A stretch of DNA of 64,000 nucleotides from Crenobacter luteus (GCF_004345725.1 NZ_SLXG01000005.1:69605-133604); one strand, 5' to 3'. Positions 20,813-33,456 are shown, counted from the first letter of the stretch. Notes: generated by a model not told the origin, from the sequence alone. A program made the numbers and translations.

Positions 20813-22156
20813 TTAGAACAGGCGCGCGATCAGCGCCTTTTCCATGCCGGCCATGCCCGGGATCTTCACCTTGACGCCGTTGCCCGGCGCGACCTGCGTC
20901 GCCGCGCCGTCGCGCGTCATCGTGGTCAGTTCGACCACCTTGTTGCCGGACGGGTGGATCACCTCGATCTTGTCGCCGACCGCGAAGCGGTTCTTGACGT
21001 CGATCAGCGCCCAGCCTTCGCCGTCGACCTCCAGCACCTCGCCGACGTACTGGCTCTTCTTCGCCTGCGAGTGGCCGGTCAGGTAGTTCTGGTATTCCTG
21101 CGTCTGGTGACGCTCGAGGAAGCCCGGCGTGTAGCCGCGGTTGGCCAGGCCCTCGAGGTCGGCCAGCAGCGAGTAGTCGAACGGGCGGCCGGCGACCGCG
21201 TCGTCGATCGCGCGGCGGTAGGCCTGCGCGGTGCGCGCGACGTAGTACAGGCTCTTGGTGCGGCCCTCGATCTTCAGCGAATCGACGCCGATCTTCACCA
21301 GCTTCTCGACCTGCTCGATCGCGCGCAGGTCTTTCGAATTCATGATGTAGGTGCCGTGCTCGTCCTCGATGATCGGCATCATCTCGCCCGGGCGGCTGCC
21401 CTCTTCGATCAGGTAGGTGCGGTCGGCCAGCGGGTGGCGCTCGGCGCCGCCGCAGGCGGCGAAGCTCTGGTTCGCTTCCTCCAGCGCCTTGTTGAAGTCG
21501 AACTGGATCACCTGCACGTCGCCGGCGTCGTCCTCGGCGGCGTTGTGCACCTTGTAGTCCCAGCGGCAGGCGTTGGTGCAGGTGCCCTGGTTCGGGTCGC
21601 GGTGGTTGAAGTAGCCGGACAAGAGGCAGCGGCCCGAGTAGGCGATGCACAAGGCGCCGTGCACGAACACTTCGAGCTCCATGTCCGGGCATTCCTGGCG
21701 AATCTCGGCGATTTCGTCCAAGGACAGCTCGCGCGACAGGATCACGCGGCTCAGGCCGATCTTCTGCCAGAACTTCACGCCCATCAGGTTGGTGGTGTTG
21801 GCCTGCACCGACAGGTGGATAGGCACCTCGGGCCACTTCTCGCGCACCATCATGATCAGGCCGGGGTCGGCCATGATCAGCGCGTCCGGCTTCATCGCGA
21901 TCACCGGCTCCATGTCGGCAAGGTAGGTCTTGAGCTTGGCGTTGTGCGGCAGGATGTTGCTGGCGACGAAGAACTGCTTGCCGCGCGCGTGCGCCTCGGC
22001 GATGCCGATCCGCAATTCTTCCAATTTGAATTCGTTGTTGCGCGCGCGCAAGGAGTAGCGCGGCTGGCCGGCGTAGACGGCGTCGGCGCCGAAGTCGTAG
22101 GCGGCACGCATCTTGTCGAGGTTGCCGGCCGGCAGGAGGAGTTCCGGTGATTTCAT
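20813..22156 (-). CDS. trhP: U32 peptidase-family tRNA hydroxylation protein
   Basis: A 447-residue YegQ-type protein. In Escherichia coli this family (TrhP) is needed for 5-hydroxyuridine at tRNA position 34. The N-terminus KSPELLLPAGNLDKM, the HGALCIAYSGRCLLSGYF segment and the cysteine pair in GTCTNACRW are characteristic. The open frame extends upstream, but ATG at 22156 gives the family start. Peptidase activity, implied by the family name, is not demonstrated for this subgroup. Confidence 0.88.
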   Translation of the reverse strand: MKSPELLLPAGNLDKMRAAYDFGADAVYAGQPRYSLRARNNEFKLEELRIGIAEAHARGKQFFVASNILPHNAKLKTYLADMEPVIAMKPDALIMADPGLIMMVREKWPEVPIHLSVQANTTNLMGVKFWQKIGLSRVILSRELSLDEIAEIRQECPDMELEVFVHGALCIAYSGRCLLSGYFNHRDPNQGTCTNACRWDYKVHNAAEDDAGDVQVIQFDFNKALEEANQSFAACGGAERHPLADRTYLIEEGSRPGEMMPIIEDEHGTYIMNSKDLRAIEQVEKLVKIGVDSLKIEGRTKSLYYVARTAQAYRRAIDDAVAGRPFDYSLLADLEGLANRGYTPGFLERHQTQEYQNYLTGHSQAKKSQYVGEVLEVDGEGWALIDVKNRFAVGDKIEVIHPSGNKVVELTTMTRDGAATQVAPGNGVKVKIPGMAGMEKALIARLF

Positions 22157-22187
22157 CAGGTGGGTGTCTTGTGTAAGGCGTGCACGC

Positions 22188-22607
22188 TCAGTGCAACAGG
22201 CCGCCGGTGGGCAGCGGCTGGATGTCGGGCTCGACGAAGGCACGGCGCGCGCTGTCGTGGTCGAGCCGCTCTGCGCTGTAGTAGGCGAGCACCGCGCTGC
22301 GCGCGTCGTCGACGATGTCCGGACAGGCGGCGCAGAAGGCGTCCCAGTCGTCGCGCAGCTCGGGACGCTCGGCGACGCGGGTGTACAGGATGGCCAGGAG
22401 CGCCATCGTCAGCGTGTGGTGGTACTTGTCGGCCACGCCCTTGGCCATCGCGTAGCGCGACAGCGAGTGGGCGCAGCGCGCCGCGGCCTCGCGGCCGCCG
22501 TAGCGGCGGCAGTAGGCCCAGGCGGCCAGCAGGTGGGCCCGGTGGTTGAATGCGGAAACCGGCAGCGCGCGCGATTCGAGCGCTTGCAGGAATGCCTGGT
22601 CGTCCAT
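22188..22607 (-). CDS. Conserved hypothetical protein, FNHRAHL type
   Basis: A 139-residue, mainly helical soluble protein. It contains SAFNHRAHLLAAWAYCRR and KYHHTLTMALLAILY; the conserved His/Arg residues suggest a metal or ligand pocket, but I cannot name a function. ATG at 22607 follows GAGTGACACGC. It lies 31 bases upstream of trhP in the same direction. Confidence 0.7.
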   Translation of the reverse strand: MDDQAFLQALESRALPVSAFNHRAHLLAAWAYCRRYGGREAAARCAHSLSRYAMAKGVADKYHHTLTMALLAILYTRVAERPELRDDWDAFCAACPDIVDDARSAVLAYYSAERLDHDSARRAFVEPDIQPLPTGGLLH

Positions 22608-22779
22608 GCGTGTCACTCTTTTCGGTCGGATGGGAAACGACCCGCGCAGGGTCGCAAAGCCGGCCCGTCTGCCGCGAGCCTGGCGCGGCGCGATTATGCG
22701 CCCCGGCACGCGACAGCGTCAAGGCGACACGCCCGAAACCAACCGGCACAAGTATTTGATTTTACAGGGCGCGCACCGC

Positions 22780-22995
22780 TCAGCGCGGCCGGAACAGCGT
22801 CGCCAGCGTGACGAGCTGGCCGATCAGGCCGCCGGCCATCAGCACGATGCCGACGATGGCGAACACGCCCTCGCCGGCGTCGATCGCCGTCTGCGTGACG
22901 AAGGAGCCGAGCACGAAGCAGGCGGTGAACAGCACGAGGGCGAGCACGGCGAGGCGGCGGTCGCCGCGCAGGCGTTTCTGGAAGTGGTCGAACAT
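22780..22995 (-). CDS. Small two-helix membrane protein
   Basis: A 71-residue protein with two hydrophobic helices (about residues 14-36 and 42-66) after a basic N-terminus MFDHFQKRLRGDRR. AAGGGG precedes the ATG. It starts 14 bases after the DUF455 gene stop, so the two are probably cotranscribed. No family recognised. Confidence 0.65.
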   Translation of the reverse strand: MFDHFQKRLRGDRRLAVLALVLFTACFVLGSFVTQTAIDAGEGVFAIVGIVLMAGGLIGQLVTLATLFRPR

Positions 22996-23009
22996 CTTCG
23001 GGGCCCCTT

Positions 23010-23849
23010 TCAAGCGGATGCGCCCGGGCGACGTCGCCGCGCGGCGAAGTCCTCGAGCATCTTTTGTTCGAATTCGGTAAAGCCGGCGGCGCGACGCGCC
23101 GGCCAGTTGAACGGGCCGGACAGCGCCGAGACGTCGTGCTCGGCGAGCAGCGCGCGGAAGGTCGCGAGCGGCTCGAGCCCGCGCGCGTCGCACAGCCAGG
23201 TGAACCAGTAGTTGCCGATCTCGACGTGGCCGATCTCGTCGCGATAGATCACGTCGAGCAACGCGACCGTCTCGGCGTCGCCGGCCTCGGCCAACCTTTT
23301 CTGGATGCCGGGCGTGACGTCGAGGCCGCGCGCTTCGAGAATGCGCGGCACCAGCGCCATGCGCAGCAAGACGTCGTGGCGCGTCTTGTCGGCCATGTCC
23401 CACAGGCCGTTGTGCGCGGTAAAGTCGCCGTAAGCATAGCCCAGCGCCGCCAGCCTGTCGGCGAGCAGGCCGAAGTGACGGGCCTCCTCGTCGGCGACGC
23501 GCAGCCAGTCGCCGACGTAGTCGTCGGGCAGGCCGGCGAAGCGCCAGGCGGCGTCGAGCGCGAGGTTGATCGCGTTGAACTCGATATGCGCGATCGCGTG
23601 AATCAGCGCGCCGTGCCCTTCGCGGCTGGCGATGCCGCGACGCGGCACCCGGCGCGGATCGACGAGTTCGGGCCGCGCCGGACGGCCCGGCGCGGACAGC
23701 GCCGGCGCGCCGGCCGTGTCGTCGCGTTCGAGACGGCCGGCGAGCCAGTCGCGCCGCAGCGCACGCACAGCGGCGCACTTGGCGGCCGGGTCGGGCTCGC
23801 GCAGCGCGGCGTATAGACGGGGATAGAGCAGACGGTCGGTTTCGGGCAT
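23010..23849 (-). CDS. DUF455 ferritin-like protein
   Basis: A 279-residue protein with the metal-binding helices of the DUF455 group: AIAHIEFNAINLALDA, RVADEEARHFGLLADRL and YRDEIGHVEIGNYWF, giving repeated E..H motifs of a di-iron ferritin-like site. The substrate is unknown. The start is placed at ATG 23849; the frame stays open further upstream. The fliW gene diverges 75 bases away. It carries one copy of the recurrent word (23285-23298, read as KRLAEAG). Confidence 0.8.
   Translation of the reverse strand: MPETDRLLYPRLYAALREPDPAAKCAAVRALRRDWLAGRLERDDTAGAPALSAPGRPARPELVDPRRVPRRGIASREGHGALIHAIAHIEFNAINLALDAAWRFAGLPDDYVGDWLRVADEEARHFGLLADRLAALGYAYGDFTAHNGLWDMADKTRHDVLLRMALVPRILEARGLDVTPGIQKRLAEAGDAETVALLDVIYRDEIGHVEIGNYWFTWLCDARGLEPLATFRALLAEHDVSALSGPFNWPARRAAGFTEFEQKMLEDFAARRRRPGASA
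23285..23298 (-). repeat. Copy of the recurrent GGTTGGCCGAG word
   Basis: 13 of 14 matches to AAGGTTGGCCGAGC on the minus strand, inside the DUF455 gene in the frame AGG TTG GCC GAG. Confidence 0.7.
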
Positions 23850-23889
23850 CGGCGGCCATTGTAAGCGAAACGCGCCGCGGCTTCTCATG

Positions 23890-23895
23890 CATAAT
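23890..23895 (+). promoter_or_regulatory. Possible -10 element for fliW
   Basis: CATAAT lies 30 bases before the fliW ATG in the divergent gap. No good -35 hexamer was found at the usual distance, so the call is weak. Confidence 0.3.
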
Positions 23896-23924
23896 GGGCG
23901 GGCCCAGCTTTCCAAGGAGACGCC

Positions 23925-24368
23925 ATGCTGTTCAATTCCAGCCTGCTCGGCCCGGTCGAGGTGGACGAATCCACCGTCATCGAGTTCCCGCACGGCCTGC
24001 CGGCTTTCGAGGCCTGCCGTCGCTTCAAGCTGTTCCACGAGGACGGCCAGGATGCGCCGCGCGTGTTCTGGATGCAGTCGCTCGACCAGGCGGACGTGCT
24101 GTTCAGCGTGGTCGACCCGGCCGCGCTGGGCCTCCGCTACGAGATCGAACTGTCGGCCGCCGAACTCGACGCGCTCGCGCTCGTGCGCGCCGAGGACGCC
24201 GCGCTGCTGGTGATGGTCTACAAGGACGGCGAGGCGCGCGAGGACGGCCACCCGTTGCTGTCGCCGCTGAAGGCCAACGTGCGCAACCCGCTGGTCGTCA
24301 ACCTGACCACGCGCCGCGCGCTGCAAAAGACCGGCCTGGCCTGCGACATCGTGTTCCACAACTGCTAA
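23925..24368 (+). CDS. fliW: Flagellar assembly factor FliW
   Basis: FliW binds flagellin and antagonises the RNA-binding regulator CsrA. The 147-residue protein has the typical N-terminus (VEVDESTVIEFPHGLPAFE), central VMVYKDGE and the ANVRNPLVVNLTTRRA segment. AAGGAG precedes the ATG. Neither csrA nor flagellin genes are nearby; tag follows 14 bases downstream. Confidence 0.93.
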   Translation: MLFNSSLLGPVEVDESTVIEFPHGLPAFEACRRFKLFHEDGQDAPRVFWMQSLDQADVLFSVVDPAALGLRYEIELSAAELDALALVRAEDAALLVMVYKDGEAREDGHPLLSPLKANVRNPLVVNLTTRRALQKTGLACDIVFHNC

Positions 24369-24382
24369 GGCGGCCGATTCCG

Positions 24383-24964
24383 ATGACCGACTCCCTGCCC
24401 CGCTGCCCCTGGTGCGGCAGCGACCCGCTCTACGTCGCCTACCACGACCGCGAGTGGGGCGTGCCCAGCCGCGACGACGCCCAGCTGTTCGAGATGCTGC
24501 TGCTCGAGGGCGCGCAGGCCGGGCTGTCGTGGCTCACCATTCTCAGAAAGCGCGAAGGCTACCGGCGCGCCTTCGCCGGCTTCGACGCCGCGCGCGTCGC
24601 CGCCTTCACGGCGGACGACGTCGAGCGGCTCGTCGCCGACCCGGCCATCGTGCGCCACCGCGGCAAGATCGAGAGCACGCTCGGCAACGCGCGCGCCTTT
24701 CTCGAACTGCAGGCGCGCCACGGCACCTTCGCCGACTGGCTGTGGGCCTTCGTCGACGGCGAACCTATCGTCAACCGCTGGGCCAGCCTGGCCGAGTGCC
24801 CGAGCTCGACGCCCTTGTCCGAGCGCGTCAGCCGCGCGCTGAAAAAGGCCGGCATGACCTTCGTCGGCCCGACCATCGTCTACTCCTACCTGCAGGCGGT
24901 CGGCGTGGTGAACGACCACCTCGTCGACTGCCACCGCCACCCGGACCGGCTCGGCCAACGCTGA
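24383..24964 (+). CDS. tag: DNA-3-methyladenine glycosylase I
   Basis: Tag removes 3-methyladenine from alkylated DNA. The 193-residue protein starts PRCPWCGSDPLYVAYHDREWG, with the zinc cysteines C8 and C11, and contains GLSWLTILRKREGYRRAF; the other zinc ligands are the C-terminal histidines in DCHRHPD. The open frame runs upstream, but ATG at 24383 gives the family N-terminus. It is probably cotranscribed with fliW. Confidence 0.95.
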   Translation: MTDSLPRCPWCGSDPLYVAYHDREWGVPSRDDAQLFEMLLLEGAQAGLSWLTILRKREGYRRAFAGFDAARVAAFTADDVERLVADPAIVRHRGKIESTLGNARAFLELQARHGTFADWLWAFVDGEPIVNRWASLAECPSSTPLSERVSRALKKAGMTFVGPTIVYSYLQAVGVVNDHLVDCHRHPDRLGQR

Positions 24965-25005
24965 GCCACCGCGCCGGCGCGGTAGGCGCCTGCGGGCAAA
25001 CCCGG

Positions 25006-25011
25006 TAAAAT
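25006..25011 (+). promoter_or_regulatory. Candidate -10 element upstream of queC
   Basis: GGTAAAAT with hexamer TAAAAT 79 bases before the queC ATG. The same GGTAAAAT string occurs before nadE. No clear -35 partner, and no preQ1 riboswitch was recognisable in this 126-base gap. Confidence 0.35.
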
Positions 25012-25090
25012 GGTCGGTTCGGCGCGTCGCGATCACTCGAGCGGCGGCGCCCTTCCCTTTCACTTCGACTGTTTTTCGAAGGACGCTGCA

Positions 25091-25795
25091 ATGAGCACTC
25101 CGAACAAGACCGAACGGGCGCTGGTCGTCCTGTCCGGTGGTCAGGATTCGACCACCTGCCTTTACTGGGCGATCCAGCGCTTCGGCCGCGACGCGGTCGA
25201 GGCCGTCACCTTCGACTACGGCCAGCGCCACCGCGTCGAACTTACCGCCGCGCGCCACATCGCCCGGATGGCCGGCGTCAGGCAGACCGTGCTGCCGATC
25301 GACACCTTCGGCGCGATGGGCGGCAACGCGCTGACCGCCGCCGACATCGAGCCCGAACAGGGCGCCCGCGACGACGCCGACACCGCGCTGCCGAACACCT
25401 TCGTGCCGGGCCGCAACCTCGTGTTCCTGACCTTCGCCGCCGCGCTGGCGTGGCAGAAGGGCATGGAGCACGTCGTCACCGGCGTCGCGCAGACCGACTA
25501 CTCGGGCTACCCCGACTGCCGCGAAAACACCCTCAAGGCGCTCGAACTGGCGATCCGCCTCGGCATGGACAGCCGCGTGCAACTGCACGCCCCGCTGATG
25601 TTCATGAGCAAGGCCAAGACGGTGAAGCTCGCCCAGCAGGTCGGCGCGATGGAAGCGCTCGCCTTCAGCCACACCTGCTACAACGGCGCGGTGCCGCCGT
25701 GCGGCGTGTGCGCATCGTGCGAGCTGCGCGCCAAGGGCTTTCTCGAAGCCGGCGTGGCCGACCCGCTGGTCGTGCGCACCGGCGCCGGAGCGTAA
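25091..25795 (+). CDS. queC: 7-cyano-7-deazaguanine synthase
   Basis: QueC converts 7-carboxy-7-deazaguanine to preQ0 on the way to queuosine. The 234-residue protein has the PP-loop LVVLSGGQDSTTCLYWA and the zinc site CGVCASCELR with its upstream cysteine in HTCYNG. An upstream in-frame ATG at 25010 is unlikely because MSTPNKTERA is close to the usual start. queD follows after three bases. Confidence 0.97.
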   Translation: MSTPNKTERALVVLSGGQDSTTCLYWAIQRFGRDAVEAVTFDYGQRHRVELTAARHIARMAGVRQTVLPIDTFGAMGGNALTAADIEPEQGARDDADTALPNTFVPGRNLVFLTFAAALAWQKGMEHVVTGVAQTDYSGYPDCRENTLKALELAIRLGMDSRVQLHAPLMFMSKAKTVKLAQQVGAMEALAFSHTCYNGAVPPCGVCASCELRAKGFLEAGVADPLVVRTGAGA

Positions 25796-25798
25796 ACG

Positions 25799-26782
25799 AT
25801 GCGCACCCTCCACCTCGCGACGCGCGGCTTCGAGGCCGCGCGCACCCTGCCTGGCGTCGGCCGCCACGGCCACAGCTTTTTCGTCACCGCCGAGAGCCGC
25901 GTCGCCGACCACGCCGAATTGCGCGCGCACTTGACCGAGGCGTGCGCGCCCTTGCACTACCGCGACCTGTCGGCGATGCTCGCCGACGCCGGCGACGCCG
26001 CGCTCGCCCGCCACCTGGCCGCCACGCTGTCCGAGCTCGGCCAACCTTGCGCGCTCACGCTGCGCTCGGCGCCCGAGCGCGGCGTCGAGCTGGCCGAGGA
26101 CGGCACGCTGCACCACTGGTTCGCCACCGGCTTCGAGGCGGCGCACCAGCTGCCGCATGTGCCGCCCGGCCACCAGTGCGGCCGCCTGCACGGCCACGGC
26201 TTCAAGGTGCGCCTCGTCGCCGCCGAGGACGTCGGCGACATCGTCGACGCCTGGCAGCCGCAGTTCGACGTGCTGCAGCACAAATACCTGAACGAGATCG
26301 CCGGGCTGGAAAATCCGACCAGCGAGGTGCTGGCCGACTGGTTGTGGCAAAGGTTGGCCGAGCCGCTGCCGGGGCTTTGCAAGGTCGAGGTGTTCGAGAC
26401 GCACACCGCCGGCAGCCGCCGCGACGCGCAGGGCCTGACGATCTGGAAGGAGCAGCGCTTCGAGGCGGCCGTGCCGTTCGACGCGGCCGGCAACTACACC
26501 GGCCACAGCTACCTCGTGCGCCTGTACCTGTCCGGCGCCATCGACGAGTTCAGCGGCTGGCTGCGCGACTTCGGCGAGGTCAAATCGCTGTTCAAGCCGC
26601 TCTACAAGCAGCTCGACCACAATCCGCTCGACGCGCTGCCCGGCGTTGCGCGCACCGACTGCGCGGGCATCGCCGCGTGGATTGCCGCGCGGCTGTCGCC
26701 GCTGTTGCCCGAGCTGTCCGGCGTCGACCTGTTCGAGAACCCGCACGAGGGCGCCCGGCTGATCCTGAGGGACGCGCGATGA
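25799..26782 (+). CDS. queD: QueD-family protein with three tandem 6-carboxytetrahydropterin synthase-like domains
   Basis: Three PTPS-like units are visible: about residues 5-95, 105-212 and 214-325. Only the middle one is complete: zinc histidines H116, H131 and H133 (FEAAH, LHGHGF), catalytic C127, and the ENPTSEVLADWLW and FETHTAG segments. Unit 1 has HGHSF (H23, H25) but FEAAR; unit 3 has TGHSY (H236) but FEAAV and no cysteine. The usual QueD is about 120-150 residues. The middle unit should make 6-carboxytetrahydropterin. The stop overlaps the queE start (ATGA). Confidence 0.88.
   Translation: MRTLHLATRGFEAARTLPGVGRHGHSFFVTAESRVADHAELRAHLTEACAPLHYRDLSAMLADAGDAALARHLAATLSELGQPCALTLRSAPERGVELAEDGTLHHWFATGFEAAHQLPHVPPGHQCGRLHGHGFKVRLVAAEDVGDIVDAWQPQFDVLQHKYLNEIAGLENPTSEVLADWLWQRLAEPLPGLCKVEVFETHTAGSRRDAQGLTIWKEQRFEAAVPFDAAGNYTGHSYLVRLYLSGAIDEFSGWLRDFGEVKSLFKPLYKQLDHNPLDALPGVARTDCAGIAAWIAARLSPLLPELSGVDLFENPHEGARLILRDAR
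26035..26048 (-). repeat. Perfect copy of the recurrent 14-base word
   Basis: GCTCGGCCAACCTT inside queD, read as ELGQP on the plus strand. Confidence 0.8.
26350..26363 (+). repeat. Perfect copy of the recurrent 14-base word
   Basis: AAGGTTGGCCGAGC inside queD, read as QRLAEP with the codons AGG and TTG, which are scarce in this GC-rich gene. Confidence 0.8.
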
Positions 26783-27411
26783 GCTACACCGTCAAGGAAA
26801 TCTTCTACACGCTGCAAGGCGAAGGCGGCCAGGCCGGCCGCCCGGCGGTGTTCTGCCGCTTCGCCGGCTGCAATCTGTGGAGCGGCCGCGAGCAGGACCG
26901 CGCCGCCGCCGTCTGCCGCTTCTGCGACACTGACTTCGTCGGCACCGGCCCGGACGGCGGCAAGTTCGCCGACGCCGACGCGTTGGCCGAGCGGATCGCG
27001 GCCGAATGGCGCGGCGTCGGCGGCAAGCCCTACGTCGTCTGCACCGGCGGCGAGCCGCTGCTGCAGCTGGACGCTCCGCTGATCGACGCGCTACACGCTC
27101 GCGGCTTCGAGGTCGCGGTCGAGACCAACGGCACCATCGCCGCGCCGGCCGGCATCGACTGGATCTGCGTCAGCCCCAAGGGCACCGCGCCGCTGGTGCA
27201 GACCTCGGGCCACGAGCTGAAGCTCGTCTACCCGCAAACCGACGCGCCCGCGCCGGACGCGTTGGCCGAACTCGACTTCGAACACTTCTACCTGCAGCCG
27301 CTCGACGACCTCAACCAGCGCGCCAACACCGAGGCGGCGATCGCCTACTGCCTCGCGCACCCGCAGTGGAAGCTGTCACTGCAGACGCACAAGCTGACCG
27401 GCATCCGCTGA
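26779..27411 (+). CDS. queE: 7-carboxy-7-deazaguanine synthase, radical SAM
   Basis: QueE makes the 7-deazaguanine ring by radical SAM chemistry. The 210-residue enzyme has an unusual cluster motif in which GC is followed by 14 residues, then CRFC (CX14CX2C), the variant known from Burkholderia QueE. TGGEPLLQ and VETNGT are typical. ATG overlaps the queD stop by four bases, so queC-queD-queE is one operon. Confidence 0.96.
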   Translation: MSYTVKEIFYTLQGEGGQAGRPAVFCRFAGCNLWSGREQDRAAAVCRFCDTDFVGTGPDGGKFADADALAERIAAEWRGVGGKPYVVCTGGEPLLQLDAPLIDALHARGFEVAVETNGTIAAPAGIDWICVSPKGTAPLVQTSGHELKLVYPQTDAPAPDALAELDFEHFYLQPLDDLNQRANTEAAIAYCLAHPQWKLSLQTHKLTGIR

Positions 27412-27429
27412 CGCGCCGGGAGCGATGCA

Positions 27430-27464
27430 AAAACCCTCGTCATGACGACGAGGGTTTTGTTTTT
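27430..27464 (+). terminator. Intrinsic terminator of the queC-D-E operon
   Basis: Perfect 12-bp stem AAAACCCTCGTC/GACGAGGGTTTT with a five-base loop and T-rich tail, 18 bases after queE. Confidence 0.9.
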
Positions 27465-27600
27465 GCGCGCCGGCGTGCGGCGCTTCACACAAACTTGCAA
27501 ACCGCTCGTTTCGCCAACAATTGCGCGCTTTGGCCGGCGTGCACCGCCTCTTAAGCTCGGATCAGGAGCCCGAACGGCTCCGCCGCACAAGGAGGACACC

Positions 27601-27804
27601 ATGAAACGTCAGATCGGCCTCGCGCTGGCGGCGATCGCGCTGGGCGGCAGCCTCGCCGGCTGCGTCGTCGTGCCGCGCCACCATTACCACGAGCGGCGCA
27701 CCGTCGTCGTCGCGCCGGAGCGCTACCCGCACGGCGACCGCTACGACCGTCGCCCCGACCGGCGCGACCGCGACTACCGCTACGAGCGGCGCGACCGCTG
27801 GTAG
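27601..27804 (+). CDS. Small basic lipoprotein, Arg/Tyr/Asp-rich
   Basis: A 67-residue protein with a lipoprotein signal peptide (lipobox LAGC, C21) and a mature part almost entirely of Arg, Tyr, Asp and His (YDRRPDRRDRDYRYERRDRW). Strong ribosome site AAGGAGG. Function unknown; similar short RY-rich lipoproteins are envelope proteins. It has its own terminator, so it is probably monocistronic. Confidence 0.75.
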   Translation: MKRQIGLALAAIALGGSLAGCVVVPRHHYHERRTVVVAPERYPHGDRYDRRPDRRDRDYRYERRDRW

Positions 27805-27815
27805 ACGGTCAAACA

Positions 27816-27842
27816 AAACCCCCGCGCGCTGCGGGGGTTTTT
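27816..27842 (+). terminator. Terminator between the lipoprotein gene and clpB (convergent)
   Basis: 10-bp stem AAACCCCCGC/GCGGGGGTTT with a five-base loop and T tail; on the other strand it is followed by TTTGTTTG, so it can serve clpB too. Confidence 0.85.
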
Positions 27843-27860
27843 CGCGCCAGGTGTGCCGGC

Positions 27861-30434
<2,574 letters not shown>

Positions 30435-30463
30435 GACATCCTCCTCGTATCGGGTTAATCCCT

Positions 30464-30492
30464 ATCTTGGGCGAGGATTTAGCGATTTCAAG
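30464..30492 (-). promoter_or_regulatory. Heat-shock (sigma-32) promoter of clpB
   Basis: On the minus strand CTTGAAA (30492-30486), a 14-base spacer and CCCAAGAT (30471-30464) resemble the sigma-32 consensus CTTGAAA/CCCCATNT with acceptable spacing, about 30 bases before the clpB ATG. Confidence 0.75.
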
Positions 30493-30527
30493 GGCCGGGG
30501 TCTAGCCTGAAACTGAGACCCTGACGG

Positions 30528-31433
30528 ATGACGACGATGACCGCAGCAAGGGTGAAACTGGTCGAGGTCGGACCGCGCGACGGCCTGCAGAACGAGCCGG
30601 CACGGCTGACGGTGGCCGAGCGTTGCGCGCTGATCGAAAGGTTGGCCGAGGCCGGCTTCAGCAGCATCGAGGCCGGCGCCTTCGTCTCGCCCGACAAGGT
30701 GCCGCAGATGGCCGACACCGCCGCCGTGCTCGCCGGGCTTAAGCTGGACAGCCCGATCGGCTACCCGGTGCTGGTGCCGAACGAGCGCGGGCTCGACGCG
30801 GCGCTGGCCGCCGGCGCGCGCGAGATCGCGGTGTTCGCGGCGGCGAGCGACACCTTCAGCCAGCGGAACATCGGCGCCGACGTCGACGCGAGCCTCAAGC
30901 GCTACGAGGCGGTGGTGCGCCGCGCGCTCGACGCCGGCCTTTTGGTGCGCGGCTACGTCTCCTGCGTCGCCGGCTGCCCGTACGAAGGGCCGATCGCGCC
31001 CGAGCGCGTCGAGGAGGTCGCCGGCGCGCTGTGGGAGATGGGCTGCGACGAGATCTCGCTCGGCGACACCATTGGCGTCGCCACGCCCAACACCGTGCTG
31101 GCGATGCTCGACGCGGTCGCCGACCGCGTGCCGGTCGCGCAGCTGGCCGGCCACTTCCACGACACCTACGGCATGGCCTCGGCCAACGTCTACGCCGCCT
31201 GGCGCGCCGGGGTGATGACATTCGACTGCTCGGTTGCCGGCCTCGGCGGCTGCCCGTATGCTCGGGGGGCCACCGGCAACGTCGCCAGCGAGGACCTGGT
31301 CTGGCTGTTCAAGGGCCTCGGCGTCGAGACCGGCGTCGACCTGGCCCGCCTCGTCGAGGTCGCGCACTGGATCTCGCAACGACTGGGCCGCGCGCCGGCC
31401 TCGCGCGTCGCGCACGCGCTCGCGCCGCACTGA
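30528..31433 (+). CDS. mvaB: Hydroxymethylglutaryl-CoA lyase
   Basis: HMG-CoA lyase releases acetyl-CoA and acetoacetate, usually in leucine degradation. The 301-residue barrel has the EVGPRDGLQNE motif, metal-binding GHFHDTYG and the active-site loop GLGGCPYARGATGN. Acetoacetate-CoA ligase follows after 58 bases, so acetoacetate can be reactivated. It carries a copy of the recurrent word at 30638-30651. clpB diverges 93 bases upstream. Confidence 0.94.
   Translation: MTTMTAARVKLVEVGPRDGLQNEPARLTVAERCALIERLAEAGFSSIEAGAFVSPDKVPQMADTAAVLAGLKLDSPIGYPVLVPNERGLDAALAAGAREIAVFAAASDTFSQRNIGADVDASLKRYEAVVRRALDAGLLVRGYVSCVAGCPYEGPIAPERVEEVAGALWEMGCDEISLGDTIGVATPNTVLAMLDAVADRVPVAQLAGHFHDTYGMASANVYAAWRAGVMTFDCSVAGLGGCPYARGATGNVASEDLVWLFKGLGVETGVDLARLVEVAHWISQRLGRAPASRVAHALAPH
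30638..30651 (+). repeat. Copy of the recurrent GGTTGGCCGAG word
   Basis: 13 of 14 matches, inside mvaB, read as ERLAEA in the frame AGG TTG GCC GAG. Confidence 0.7.
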
Positions 31434-31491
31434 GCCCCGACCACGCCGTTTCGCGCCGCCCAGCCCCGGCGCCGCCCCGCAAGGAGACCGC

Positions 31492-33456
<1,965 letters not shown>

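Noticed and set aside
24965..25090. A preQ1 riboswitch upstream of queC
   Set aside because: No recognisable preQ1 aptamer pattern in the 126-base gap; only a GGTAAAAT promoter-like element.
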